In this document: piece after piece, positions 1 through 11,458 of the stretch | Layout: the number at the start of each line of letters is the position of its first letter | Position numbering within the stretch: the stretch's first letter is position 1 | DNA from: Taenia hydatigena | Lineage: Eukaryota > Platyhelminthes > Cestoda > Cyclophyllidea > Taeniidae | Direction: 5' to 3' | Assembly: GCA_036345935.2 (NCBI GenBank) | Contig: JADWOT020001810.1 | Span: 62,001 to 126,000 of the forward strand | Length of the DNA: 64,000 nucleotides | Translations under genes and position numbers: made by a program | Notes under the pieces: model-generated | Told to the model about the DNA's origin: nothing | Database searches by the model: none | Seen by the model: only the letters and a program-made list of their open reading frames with translations

Positions 1-2004
1 CTTCAACTTGGAACATCATATGGACACGGAAATAAAGACTGTGAACGGTAGTTCCCACGCTCTTTATCATCCCTAAGGTAAAACAGGCAGGCTCTCTTAA
101 TGACCAAATTAACGCCTGCTCCCGAAATATTCGCGCACTTCTCTCTGTTCCAAAATGAGCCACCTGAGTCATGTCATGGTAGTGACGTAGGAGAGCCAAG
201 CTTTAATTCGATGACATCTTCACAGCATTGAATTTAAAGTGTATGCTTGCAAACACTTTTTGTGTCAGTTAACTTACGAAAGTTTTTCAAAATACTTTTG
301 GACAAACTTCGCATCTTAATGTAACAAATGGCAAAACTTTATGGAGAATTCGCAATAGGTATGATGTAGTTGAAGGTGGAGGTAATGGGGAGCTGGTACT
401 CGCAGATCATAAGCAGTACTCCTTGCAAATTTAAATTTGACTCCTTAGGGGTGATTTTCATCATTCAGGGCATGTGGTAGCTACCTTGATCCCAGCATTG
501 ATAGGATCCGACCAAAACGGTTGGAGCAATCATAATGGGTTAACAGGACCTGATAATGCATGAGACTTACAAATTCGCGTCTCGGGCGATAAAAGTGAGG
601 TACAATTCACCGAACAGTGGTGTAAGACCTTTGAATTTAGTTCAGTAAGGGGATTCTCACCAGTAAATAAGACCTTTAACTTTGACCTTCATTTGCGGCA
701 GAACTTAGCTTGTGAGAACATTGTGTAAGACTGGATTCAATATTAACCAATTGTTTTTTAAACTTTCAAACTTTACTTCAGACGGAGCAGCACAGTAATT
801 CCTTGTTGACGTATGATCGCTAGAGCGTGTACTCATATCAGCACGCCCAGCAACTTTTAAACAATAAACACATTAGGACATCAACTGTGAAGAGTTAAAA
901 AATGGCATACTACTCAAGTAATTCATTGGAGAGGTTAAAACGCAGAAACTACTGATGTACTTTCAGCTACTGAAAAAAATTCCGAATGCATGGTAGCGAG
1001 CAAAAAGACGGCTCGTCAAATATTTTGCGGTAATTTTTAGTGTGTATGCAGGAATGCGCCGAGTGCGACTACCGCATTCACCCTAAGAACACTCAACTGG
1101 GACGGCAAAATATTGTTGTCTGGCTATTTCGTCTTGCATCAATCAACTCAGATTTTCTTGTCTTTAACACCTAGTAGACAGGAGAACTCTCTACTATCTA
1201 CACGTATTCACCACCGTCGTGAATGAATGTCCACCTCTTACCCATCCCATCAGGTTTGGGCTCAATCATTGGTGAGCTAGTGTTCATTCTGTTGCACATC
1301 CATCCACACAACATAACTCGCCCCAAACAGAAGCGTCTTGCTTAATCTTACAATCAACGTCACTTTATTGGGAAACGCTGTAATTTTGTGTTGCATAAAG
1401 GGTCGAAATCTATCCTCCTTCTTTTTTGTCATAAACCAGGTAAACTGGATAGACAATTGGATTATGAATAATACATTGATGGGAACCATGAATCTGTAAC
1501 CGAGTAGAAGGAGGAGGAGGAGGAAGATACTTGCATCCCTTTTTAAAAGAATTAGAGCGATTTGTAGTAGTCACACGTTTGCTGCGATTTATAATGTTAA
1601 GACGTGTACACTGCTTTATTATTGTTGAGCCCTGCGGCACCATTCACATTGAGCAGCTTGAGCCTCAAATCTCGCAACATACAATGCCGGTGAATGAGTG
1701 GTTTTATCTCGGACCAGTTCTTATGCAGACATGAAGTGATCCCAAGAATTGCAAAAGTTGTCAATGTTTGAGAAGGTCTAACGTAATGCCAAGTATCGGA
1801 CGTGATCATGACGATTAATAGAAGCTTCATTTCGAACTAAATGCACGAACACTAATTTTGCAGACGGTCAGTTCGTTCTGTTGTTACTACTCTAAAAAAA
1901 CACGCATTGTTGGGAGTTTGGCATTGGACTAGTTAAAATGGAATATTTTACGCATGTTTGTGGGCACTTGTGATGCTAATGTTGCAGCGCCCAGCGTTGA
2001 CACG
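1..2004. other. No gene recognised
   Basis: No conserved domain, convincing splice-bounded exon or RNA gene is seen on either strand. A short GGA microsatellite lies near 1507-1525. The open frames are short, overlap each other and have no family resemblance. Confidence 0.5.
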
Positions 2005-2572
2005 CCTGAAAAGCTTCGTCATGCCCCAGCTATTCAGTTAAAAGCAGGTCTATCGAGCAGTATTTTTCCACTTCATTAACTAATCTCAAGTCCCACCAAC
2101 CGTAAGGCAAGCATCTCTCCGTAGACTTATCTCATGTGACCATCCACGGAATGCCTTGTGACGCCATTCGCATTGGCAATGTAAAAGTAGAGGATATTAT
2201 TCAATGTTAATGATGATTGGGAAACTCGGACAACGACTCGAACGAACGAGTATGCCGTTGTAAAGCTTTCGCAATACGCACTGCGAAGCAGGTTAGTTAG
2301 ACCTAAGGGCAAGTTGCTAGCCACCAAGTAAGCAAATGCCAAGGATTAGTGATGTTAGCTAAATAGCTATGATCTGATACGGTTCATTGAACTTGTCAAC
2401 ATTAAGCACTGCAACCGTTACTATATATTGGAACATTACCATACTTGCACGGAAAGGAAAAAAAAGGAAGCAGATAGCTTTATTTTCTTCTAAATCGATG
2501 AGGTCGCCTTGGAGCGATTGGAGCAAGCTAAATAGCTGATATCGAATGAGGGAAAAGATGTATTGGCTGCCA
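2005..2572 (-). repeat. Dispersed repeat, copy 1 (inverted relative to 31.8-32.6 kb)
   Basis: Read on the minus strand, this stretch matches the plus strand at about 31848-32618 over its whole length, with indels. Shared blocks include the segment translating as LPLGLTNLLRSA, the block around the conserved GGAATGCCTTGTGACGCCA, and the end block reading GGAGCGATTGGAGCA. Both copies contain stops in all frames, so no protein is claimed. The copies look clearly diverged, and copy 2 carries roughly 200 extra bases in its middle. No terminal repeats or target-site duplications were identified, so the element class is unknown; an old SINE/MITE-like or segmental repeat are both possible. Confidence 0.8.
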
Positions 2573-5500
2573 CGCTACACAATGCATTCCCTCATCGCTG
2601 TTATGGGGTGTATTCAGACATCGCTCTTTTGACTGCAAGACGATTTACTTGTAAAGTGGTCTGTCAAAAGTGTACCTAATTTGACTCCTGGTGCGCATAG
2701 CATCTTCCTCAAGAAGAAGAGCATGTGTAGCCAAATCCCACAGTACCCTTTAGTGGAGCAGACTAGATCAAATGAGCCTCGAGGTCGCCTTCGTGCAAAA
2801 GACTCTTTTGCAGTTATTCATCTCTTCCGTGTCGCGACTGTGTCAAGCATGCTTTTAGACTACTCCTTTCGTAATTACTACCCGCTTCACACACTTCACT
2901 TCATCATCTAAGTGGCAATTTCCATGCGTAGAAATGATCGCCGTGAGGGATAGAATAGAGACTGGTAAGTGACCAAAACCAAAAGGGTTAAATAATTTAA
3001 AGAGACTCAAGATCAGCGTTTGATTGAAGGTCAGCCGAGTTTATCAGAGATGCAATTGGGTCAACACCGACTGCTGATTGGGCAATCACCGTGAGCGATG
3101 CTGTAAGCCTGTCCGCTACCTAGGATCGGGGCAAGCACAGCTAACACAAACTTTCTCACAGCAATTAGGACTCGAAAAGTGAGAACACATTAGCATAAAT
3201 ACAATGTTCTACTTCTACTTCCCTTCGAATAGCCTTCTTGCGGGTCACTGTAAATTGTTGCTGAAATGCGACACTTTCTGGCTGTGGAGAGTAGCAGAAA
3301 ATTGAGACATTTTTTGCAACGTCTTTGTGTCAATTTTAAGGTTGGATATTTCTGGTTTTTAACAGGTATGAAGTAGACCTACCGGCAACTGCACTGGTTT
3401 ATTGAATAGTCTAGTTCTCTTACGCTATGAGTTAGATAGATTGGTAACAAAACACTCACCCACAATAACTGACAGCACCACTAAACACAGTCTTGAGTAC
3501 TTGCTAAAATCATGTTCCATTCACCCATCCGTGCGAGTTTTGCATCTCAACTGGCCGTGAGTCTAATCGATCGGTAGATGCATCGATAATCAATACGCAA
3601 TGAATGCGCAACAGATGGTCTTTTCGAATAATCGATCAACCGCCCAAAGCGGTGAGGTGCTTGCCGAGAAGAGCACAGGCAACTGAGATCTAGGCCATTC
3701 GCCCTTAATCCATTTGGTGGTTATGTGGTTTAAAAACGCCTTCTCTTATCCTTTTTGACATCGCCTTTCTTTTTATTATTCAATAGCGAATCCAGTAAAA
3801 TGAAGTTCGCCTCTATTTCCACGCATTCAGTTTTCAAAACTCACTTGAGGTTTTAGTGACTACTTATTTACCTTGTCTAGGATCCTTTAGAGATCAAGGA
3901 GTCAAAGTTAAGCGATTTACATTTGCTGAAGGTTACGCAGACTTCCCAAAAATGAGTTGCATGCAAGCAGTTGTAGCAGAAAGAGGTAGAGGTGCGGTAA
4001 GAGACGTTAAGTAAAGAACGTTACAAACTATTGCAGGACGCGAGCTTAACTACTCTAAAATGCACTTACTGTTGAGGCAGACAGGGACCAATCACTAGGG
4101 CAGAACGGGGGCGATTCTATCGCTGAGGTGCATTAACTAGAATGACCTCACAACTCTTCACCATGCGTTACCTTCCTACAGCCTTCAACAGCTTGCACCT
4201 GCTGGATTCCGAAGCACAACACCAACAATACAGGAAGCTGCTCAGTGGAACCTCTGTACCAAAACCGGCATACGAATTGGCATTTTAGTGCTTGGGTAGG
4301 TCTAGGGTTGCAATCCCTTACTCAAGGAATGATGAAATTTAAAAGGGTAGATTTGTTAGTCCTCAAAGTTTTGGAGGTAAAGTCAGCCGAATGGCTATGT
4401 GAGCAAAGTCTGGATTTCACAGCCCTTTCCCTCAAGACTGCTCCATTCACACTTTTTTCATCGAATCGTAGCAGTCTATGCGCGATGCTTTTGATTAACT
4501 TGGTGGTGACTAATCGAAGTCATTTTCGTGACAACTACTTACTCTGGCGATCAAAAGCTAAAGTCGAGGGAGGCAACGTGCTTGAACTAAATTACCCACA
4601 TCGCAAACCTGCGAAAAGTGCGAAACATGGAGTATCCAATTTATTAGGTAAAATGATTATTGCTTTGTGCATTTGATTATTTACACAAAAGGAAAATAAT
4701 TTCGTTGTCGATTACCAAGGGAATTAGGCCGCTCCACGAAAAAACCAAATAACCGAAAAGGGAAGACAGGATGCTGCAGATCCCCATCTCTGATCATTGA
4801 TGAACCCAAAAGGCCATTGAGGCGCAGTTGCATTACTGTGCTCTTTTATGGTTCCTCTGTCGGACCGTCACGTGGCTTTCCCTCTCGTCTTTTGCATTAG
4901 TCTACACTTTGTTGACCGGACTGTCTTGTCTGTAGACGATTCATATGATACGAATGCTTCGTGCGACAAAATGGCCTTCACTTTGTTTTATCAACGAGTA
5001 GGTTGTACAAACTCAGTTCCATGCTGTTTTGACAAAATTAAGTTGATCATCACATTTCTCATTCTCTTAAAGGCCGCCACAGACACTGCCGCGGACCAAG
5101 TGCTTGCTCACGGTAGAGTATCTTCCATTCGTGACAGAGCCTGGAATGTGTTTGTGTAAATGGGATCATATACTTAGCCAAGACTATCCACCTTTTAACC
5201 AGTGGTTATGGAAAGAGACATTCCTTATTTTATGCATTAATCGAATGTCATCCTTTCCTTTTAATAAAATGGAGCAACTAAATCTTTGTCGACCAGAAAG
5301 TAATTAAGAGTAAGAAGTTGATGCTTTAGCAAATACCAGAGAAGGAGACAGCAAGCGCTACTAGTATATGCTGTTGACTTATGAGTGACTTGAGCAAAGG
5401 AAGAGAGCTCCACAACCACGGGAGAGACGCATGCGACGAAGTGTGTTCCAAAGTAAGCAAATGTCTTGGCCGGCATGAACTCGCTAAGGGAACATGGCGA

Positions 5501-5884
5501 GTAAATGGCTGTTAGAAGGAATGATAAATCAACTGTCGGTCGCAAAGGCTTTCGTTCTTGGATTGGCGAACGACTTCGTCAACTGAGTTGGTGAAAAATT
5601 CCATATTTGCCATACTTCTCTGCCCAATTCATAAAAGGATTGATCAAATCTGCTTCCCTGCATTCCTTACTACGCCACTTAGCACTTTACTATCACTGAG
5701 CAATGACGATAGGAGGAAACTTTGGTCTCCGCATGTTGTCGAATTTGATATAAAGCCTTGATTAAGGTGCTAGACCCTTGATGGGTTGAAGAGGCGGAGG
5801 GGATGTAGTTTAAAAGCGATTGCCTTTAAAGACTCAAATGTGATGGGAGCACATTCCAATCTCTTTGGGCAAAGACCTCCAAAA
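2573..5884. other. No gene recognised
   Basis: The longest open frame (4245-4676, plus, 143 codons) has no domain, signal peptide or supporting splice context, and is of a length expected by chance here. Nothing else is identifiable. Confidence 0.5.
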
Positions 5885-6705
5885 GGTTGGTACTTCCACA
5901 ATAGTTGAAGAGTGAGTCCGCCTTCTGGTTCGCCGCCTATTGCTTGCAGTAAAACGATTTGACTGACGGACACCCTTGTTCCGCACCCTCACAGCCAGCG
6001 TGAAAGAATGGCAACACAAGAGAAATCTGCTTTTTTAATAATGTAAAAGCATATGTCAGTGTTGTAAGTCGCGTCATCTTCACGCCAAAAAAGAGGCGAT
6101 CGTCTTTCCATCATTGTACCATGTCATAATTTGGAGTAAGCCCAGTGAAGAAGGGAAATAAAATTGCAAATATGGCAATAACAGTCGACGGGATTGGAGG
6201 AGGAGGAGGAAGGGTAGTGACTGATAATTGATCCGAACTGAAATAAACGAAGGCAAGGAAATAGATGCAGAGTGTGCGCACCCTCTTTTGTCTTTGGTCT
6301 AATGTGGTGGACATACACGGTGGGACATAATGCAAGGCGCAATGCGTGAGAGCATATTGCAGCGTAGTAGGAGACACAGGAGCCACTCGGCAAAGGTGTG
6401 TTAGAGTAGGGCATGAGAAATGAGGCGTTGACAAGAGAGCTCCCTTCTACCCATTTTAAATCCGTCATCAGGCCTTCTTCTTAAGTGTGCGACTCGCTAC
6501 TTAATGCCTACGTAAAAGAAAGGGAGGGCCTCTCATTGTATTGCATAGGGTTGTATGGAGTCGATCGGGCGGACCAAATTAGTGTCAAGGCTGACGTACA
6601 AGGCGTGTCTAAGGATGTGGCATGCGCGATAGATGAGATAGCTCTGTTTACCCCTATCTTTCCTATTTAATCCACATCTGTCATTACCTGGCACAAGCGG
6701 ATAAT

Positions 6706-6756
6706 GTGGTCTGTTCTGATCCAGTCCTATCGAGTCAGATCTAGTCAAACCTAGTC
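6706..6756 (+). repeat. 10-bp degenerate tandem repeat (left arm)
   Basis: About four consecutive 10-base units of the type GATCTAGTCA / AACCTAGTCA are seen. The same run is present, inverted, in the right arm at about 13676-13725. A diverged run with the same 10-base period lies at about 41640-41685. Confidence 0.7.
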
Positions 6757-8887
6757 ATGCGTAATGTTACAATGCTTTCGCAGCAGGGCATGCATAGTGA
6801 GCTAGTTATAATTACCGTAATAGACCTTCAAATGCGGATGTTTGAGAGATAAATGGTATGTGTGGCACAGTAAACGTAGTGTAGGGTGAAAATCTATTGA
6901 GGAGTAAAGGTAAAGGTGCGTGTTTTACGCTTATCCCTGATTCGATGTCAAAACGAATTGGAAAGCTGCACTAATATTGGCAATCGTGCTTATATCTAGA
7001 CTCCAATGGGTGCAAAGTTACGTAAACAATTGGCTGGAGGAGACAAGGATTGGGAATGGACGCAGTAGGATGGCTTGACACAGTGCTGTGATGCATCGTG
7101 CCTTAGTACTTTTAGTTTTACATCCATTCCTATACTGGCCCAGTTGTCTATTCAGCTAGGCAAATGGCTAGGCAAAGTTTAATTTATTTGCCTTTATGAA
7201 GCAAATTTAAGTGATTTAGATCAGAGCATTCGTAGCGTCCAGGAACAATTATGTCCCACGCGATTTGTATCAAGGAGCATATTATATAATGCTGTTAAAG
7301 CGCGCACAAAATAAAAGGAAAGGATATCAGAAGGAGAGGAGGGAAATCAGCCTCCGTTCCCACGTTATCTATCTGCTTTATTTTCCGAGATAAAGAGGGT
7401 TGCAGTGGAGGAAAGGATGGAAAGGCCATAAGTGAAAGGAAAACAAAGCAGAAAGGAAATGCCGGTCAACGGCAGAATGGCGGGAATGCCGCTGCAAATC
7501 ACGGTAAATAATAAGGGACTATACAACGCGGAGAAGAGCATGTCTAATGGCATGCTTTGTGATTCACCTCTTCGAATCTGACGCGTGTGATCGGCTAAAG
7601 GCAGGTGTCTCGTGGTGTCTCTCGGTGCCATCTGATGTAAGCTTTTGATAGCATAGCTTGTGCGCGGTTTTGCTGGGGCAGACATCACTTGCCTTAATGC
7701 CTCATAACTTGGTCGAACTTGGTGCAGTGTGAGGCATGCAAAGGAGGCGGAGGAGATGAAGAAGAGCCACCGATGCTAATGCGCTCCAAATTAAAGGCGC
7801 TACCGATTCTAGACTGCTTGTCCTCGAAGTTTTGCACTTGGTGTTGCCTTTTGCGACTGAAGCTCTTCTAGTGATTAAAACAGTTTAATCAACACGAGGT
7901 ATGATTGAGTAACGAAAGTGGCAAATCGCCCATAAAGATTGCGATAGATCTAGCAATTCACCAGGATCAACAATGAAGGCAAGTACAACGATTTCTAATG
8001 CATAGTAAGGCAGTGGTTTGCATGAAATTGACTATTTCATTATACGGTATGGTTAAGTCTCACTTAAAACCGACAGGCGAATGCTCCAATAAATACACAG
8101 CCAAGGCAATATTGCTGTTGAACTTGCGATGACAGGCATTCATTAGTCCCTTCAACAGGTCACTGTCCAACAGACAGAAGCCAACTCCTTGTCACTAAAA
8201 TTTGATGGAAATGGAAAATCGCATAGTCAGCCATATTGCACTTTCAAATATCGCACGATGTTCACATGTTAAATCGCTATGGGCCGAAAGATGGAACTAA
8301 AGCAAACCATCAACGGAATGAAGTGCGAAATTAGGAGCTCAAAATTATCCACTAAAAATGACACCACATTAACTCCTGCATCGAATTCAACATTGCTTGA
8401 TTTCAAACACCTTTGTTGCACTTTCAAGGAGTGTGTGCCATCGCTTCATTTAAAAGTCACATGGTTGTCGATGCAAGAATGCATTTTTATTCAACCATAA
8501 CCATAGCCCAAATCTACTCTGGGATAAAGGCATAGCATTTTCACTCTCTAATCATTTCATCCAACCTTAGAAGTGGCAGAAATCAAGGGCTGTGCTAATG
8601 CAAGTCAAGGAAAAATAAAGGAAATAATGGATGTGGCAGCATTTTTATCCGACCACGTAATAAGGCCTCTAGGAGAAAATAATAGCAGAACTTCTATTCG
8701 CTAATTCAGCTTGCATACCCAAATAGGAAATGCCAAAGGAAAGCTCAGTGTAAGCTGAAGCGATTATGTCTAATCATTTATTGGGAAGTCGCAAGCGATA
8801 TACAGAAATAATAGCGGTAGTTGTGCGTTTAAAACAAGGGAGAAGTAGAGGAGAGCATGTACACCGCCGACTAGCTCCTTCACCTCT

Positions 8888-9292
8888 ATGGCACGCGGAG
8901 GCGTCTTCACAAGCGTCGGTGTAGGCACAACCTCGGTGGTGGTTGATGTTTACCACCATTGCTGCGACCATCCCCACGGTTGTTCACACGGCGACCACCA
9001 TTGCGGCTTCTTCTCACACGGCCACTCACACGGCGACCACCATTGCGGCTTCTTCTCACACGGCCACTCACACGGCGACCAGCAGTACGGCTTCTGCACA
9101 GACCACAATGCCCACTTCTGTCCACATTGCGAACCCTTCTCAAACTCTCCCCACGGTGCCCACTTCCACGGGTACGAGCATGGCCAACCTCCCCACACCA
9201 TTTCGTTGTCTCTGCTTTCCTTGATACTGACTTGCGCTCTGAGGTGTGCCTGCTTATGTACCAGTCGCCTTATCCCTAATTATCTCGTGTGA
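8888..9292 (+). other. Open frames over the left-arm minisatellite (coding status unproven)
   Basis: An ATG-initiated frame at 8888 runs 134 codons through the 42-bp repeats, giving a His-, Cys- and Gly-rich product. A second plus frame (first ATG 8946, ending 9224) gives a 92-residue Thr/Ser/Ala-rich, mucin-like product ending in a Pro-rich tail and CLCFP. The residues just before the repeat in the 134-codon frame (VFTSVGVGTTSVVV) are Thr/Ser/Val-rich like the other frame. One reading is therefore an original mucin-like frame broken by a one-base shift near 8942. The repeat leaves several frames open on both strands, so openness alone is weak evidence. The right arm holds the same frames at 11108-11512 (minus) with few changes. 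No polyadenylation signal was seen close downstream. Confidence 0.3.
8942..9109 (+). repeat. 42-bp minisatellite, four units, in left palindrome arm
   Basis: Four tandem units of exactly 42 bases start at 8942, 8984, 9026 and 9068. The two central units are nearly identical and the outer two are diverged. Because 42 is divisible by 3, every frame repeats a fixed 14-residue peptide. One plus frame is Thr/Ala/Ser-rich (core HTATTIAASSHTAT), another is His/Cys/Gly-rich (core HSHGDHHCGFF) and one minus frame is Trp/Cys/Pro-rich. The Thr-rich frame resembles mucin-type O-glycosylated repeats such as those of tapeworm apomucins. That is only compositional, and upstream it runs into a stop at about 8922. 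Confidence 0.85.
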
Positions 9293-9518
9293 CTCTCTTG
9301 CTCACCGTACTTTTGGCACTACACCCGTGCTTGCCGATCGCCATCGATGCTCTCGTGATGCCAACTCTCTCAGCTGATATTTTAGGTGTCGTCTAGACTG
9401 TGAGTTGCATGTGACTTCTCAACATAGAAATTTAGCAATGTTTTATGAATGGTGATGGCCTTGCCAATGTAGAGGTCGTAAAGCACAGGCCGGTATCGAA
9501 TCGTACCATACCGCTAGA

Positions 9519-10881
9519 CCCGGTGATAATTACGTTAGAAAGAAACGTTCTATTATCATCAAGTGCTCTCCGACTGCAAGTAACTTGTCTCACCATCGAT
9601 TGTGCAGAAGTTGGCCTTTATGACGCCAATCCAATATGTTCGGCCATAAGTACAGTGGTTTTGGGTTTCGTTTCGGCTGGTTTATGCCCTCGTAGCACAC
9701 ATGATCTCTTGGATACAAATCATGCACTGAGACGTTCCTCAACTCAGTACTGACCTTTTAATTACTTGAAATTCAACAGGACTTAAGATGCAACTGCTTA
9801 GTGTATTAATTCTTTAACAATGTTGCAACTTACAATCACGTTACAAATGCAACTAATTATAGAGCTATTTGGTAAGTGGAGGGAAACCTTTACAGGCTGA
9901 TAAATAACCAAATTCGGATATTTATTTGTTTAAGGGGACTGTATTCTCTTCTCAACTCCAGCCCAAATTTACTGAAACAATGCAACAGATATAACAAAAT
10001 GATTATAAAATTTGTGGTAGTCTTGGCTATACCTAATGTAACTTTGTTTCCGAAAAGTTGATTTCTCAGCTTATTAATTGTCTTATCTCGCAGTAGAACT
10101 TCAATGGGCAAACTGCTTCTAATAATCCATTAGTCTGCAATGGTACGAAACGATATGCCAATCGCCCTTATCATTATTATATACGTACACAAGGCCTATG
10201 ATAAAGACTGCAAAGAAGAGCTAATTGTTCAGAGCAGAATCATATGACACGAATCGATTTAACATCAATTGCGCCTAAGACCGCACAGAGGTATGTGTGC
10301 AGACTAAGGAATGCATAAATATCAACCGGTTAATTAAGCCCTGAAACTGCTTGCAGAATAATATTGTTTAGTGATCGCCGAATGATTGGTTACTTGATGA
10401 ATTTTTGTGAAAACAAGTAGGAGCTGCAATTACTTTTTCAATTCGCAGTCGTTTGCCAGTCCTGATGAGTCATCACCTTGGATGCTTATGTTTGCACACT
10501 ATCATTGAGGACTTTGCTTTAGACCGCACTCAATTACTCGATTCTCCCACAGCAAGCATAAACGCTGCCTAATGATTTCATCCAAAACATTGACTGCAAA
10601 GCTAAGATCTTGCAGAAGTCGTGATTTTGGATCTAATTTTTCCCAGTAAGTGTTATGTCCTGTGTGATCGACTTGTGTGTGCAATGAAAGAGGCTACATG
10701 GGCATCATTGGCTAATATAGAACTTGGTTGCAAGTGGAAGGCGAATAACTCCTCGATGTGCACGCACTCCTAAGCCCAATGCGTTGCTGTGTTACATCAA
10801 CCACATAAATTGTCGTCATGCGTCTGCACGTGCCTGCAAACCATAAAATAACGGCATAATAAGCACCACAGATGGGTCAGA
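9519..10881. other. Palindrome spacer, no gene recognised
   Basis: This unique-looking, AT-rich sequence of about 1.36 kb separates the two arms. Homology ends abruptly at both edges, immediately inside the shared CCGCTAGA block. No domain, terminal repeat or RNA gene was seen in it. Confidence 0.8.
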
Positions 10882-11290
10882 TCTAGCGGTTTGGTACGGT
10901 TCGATACTGGCCTGTGCTCTACGACCTCTACATTGGTAAGGCCATCACCATTCATAGAACATTGCTAAATTTCTATGTTGAGAAGTCACATGCAACTCAC
11001 AGTCTAGACGATACCTAAAATATCAGCTGAGAGAGTTGGCATCACGAGAGCATCGATGGCGATCGGCAAGCACGAGTGTAGAGCTAAAAGTACAGTGAGC
11101 ACGAGGGTCACATGAGATAATTAGGGACAAGGCGACTGGAATATAAGCAGGCACACCTCAGCTCGCAAGTCGGTATCAAGGAAAGCAGAGACAACGAAAT
11201 GGTGTGGGGAGGTTGGCCATGCTCGTACCCGTGGAAGTGGGCACCGTGGGGAGAGTTTGAGAAGGGTTCGCAATGCGGACAGAAGTGGGC

Positions 11291-11458
11291 ATTGTGGTCT
11301 GTGCAGAAGCCGCACTGCTGGTCGCCGTGTGAGTGGCCGTGTGAGAAGAAGCCGCAATGGTGGTCGCCGTGTGAGTGGCCGTGTGAGAAGAAGCCGCAAT
11401 GGTGGTCGCCGTGTGAACAACCGTGGGGATGGTCGCAGCAATGGTGGTAAACATCAAC
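11291..11458 (-). repeat. 42-bp minisatellite, four units, in right palindrome arm
   Basis: This mirrors the left-arm minisatellite with the same unit number and length and only scattered substitutions. The unchanged copy number suggests either a recent duplication of the arm or continuing conversion between arms, since minisatellites usually change copy number quickly. Confidence 0.85.

Larger units (their letters stand above)
5885..9518 (+). repeat. Left arm of large imperfect palindrome
   Basis: The sequence is the reverse complement of 10882-14650. From 9518 outward to about 7365, paired positions sum to a constant 20400, so there is no net indel there. The sum shifts to 20432 by 6748 and to 20535 by 5904, showing indels in the outer arm. 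Sampled 60-250 base stretches are essentially identical in the inner arm (for example 8281-8340), about 96% at 6485-6720 and visibly lower at 6780-7130. Short open frames occur in both arms, but none has a recognisable family and several are frameshifted in one arm. Homology stops near 5885, just after a shared CCAACC-type junction. Confidence 0.97.

Noticed and set aside
4245..4676. 143-codon plus-strand ORF as a gene
   Set aside because: It has no domain, signal peptide, splice context or conservation evidence. Its length is within chance expectation for a 64-kb window read in six frames.
8907..9143. Trp- and Arg-rich minus-strand ORFs over the minisatellite
   Set aside because: They are mirror products of the same stop-free repeat and have implausible composition.
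8888..9292. His/Cys-rich 134-residue metal-binding protein in the palindrome arm
   Set aside because: The repeat leaves several frames open on both strands, so this frame has no special status. I kept it only as an unproven open frame.
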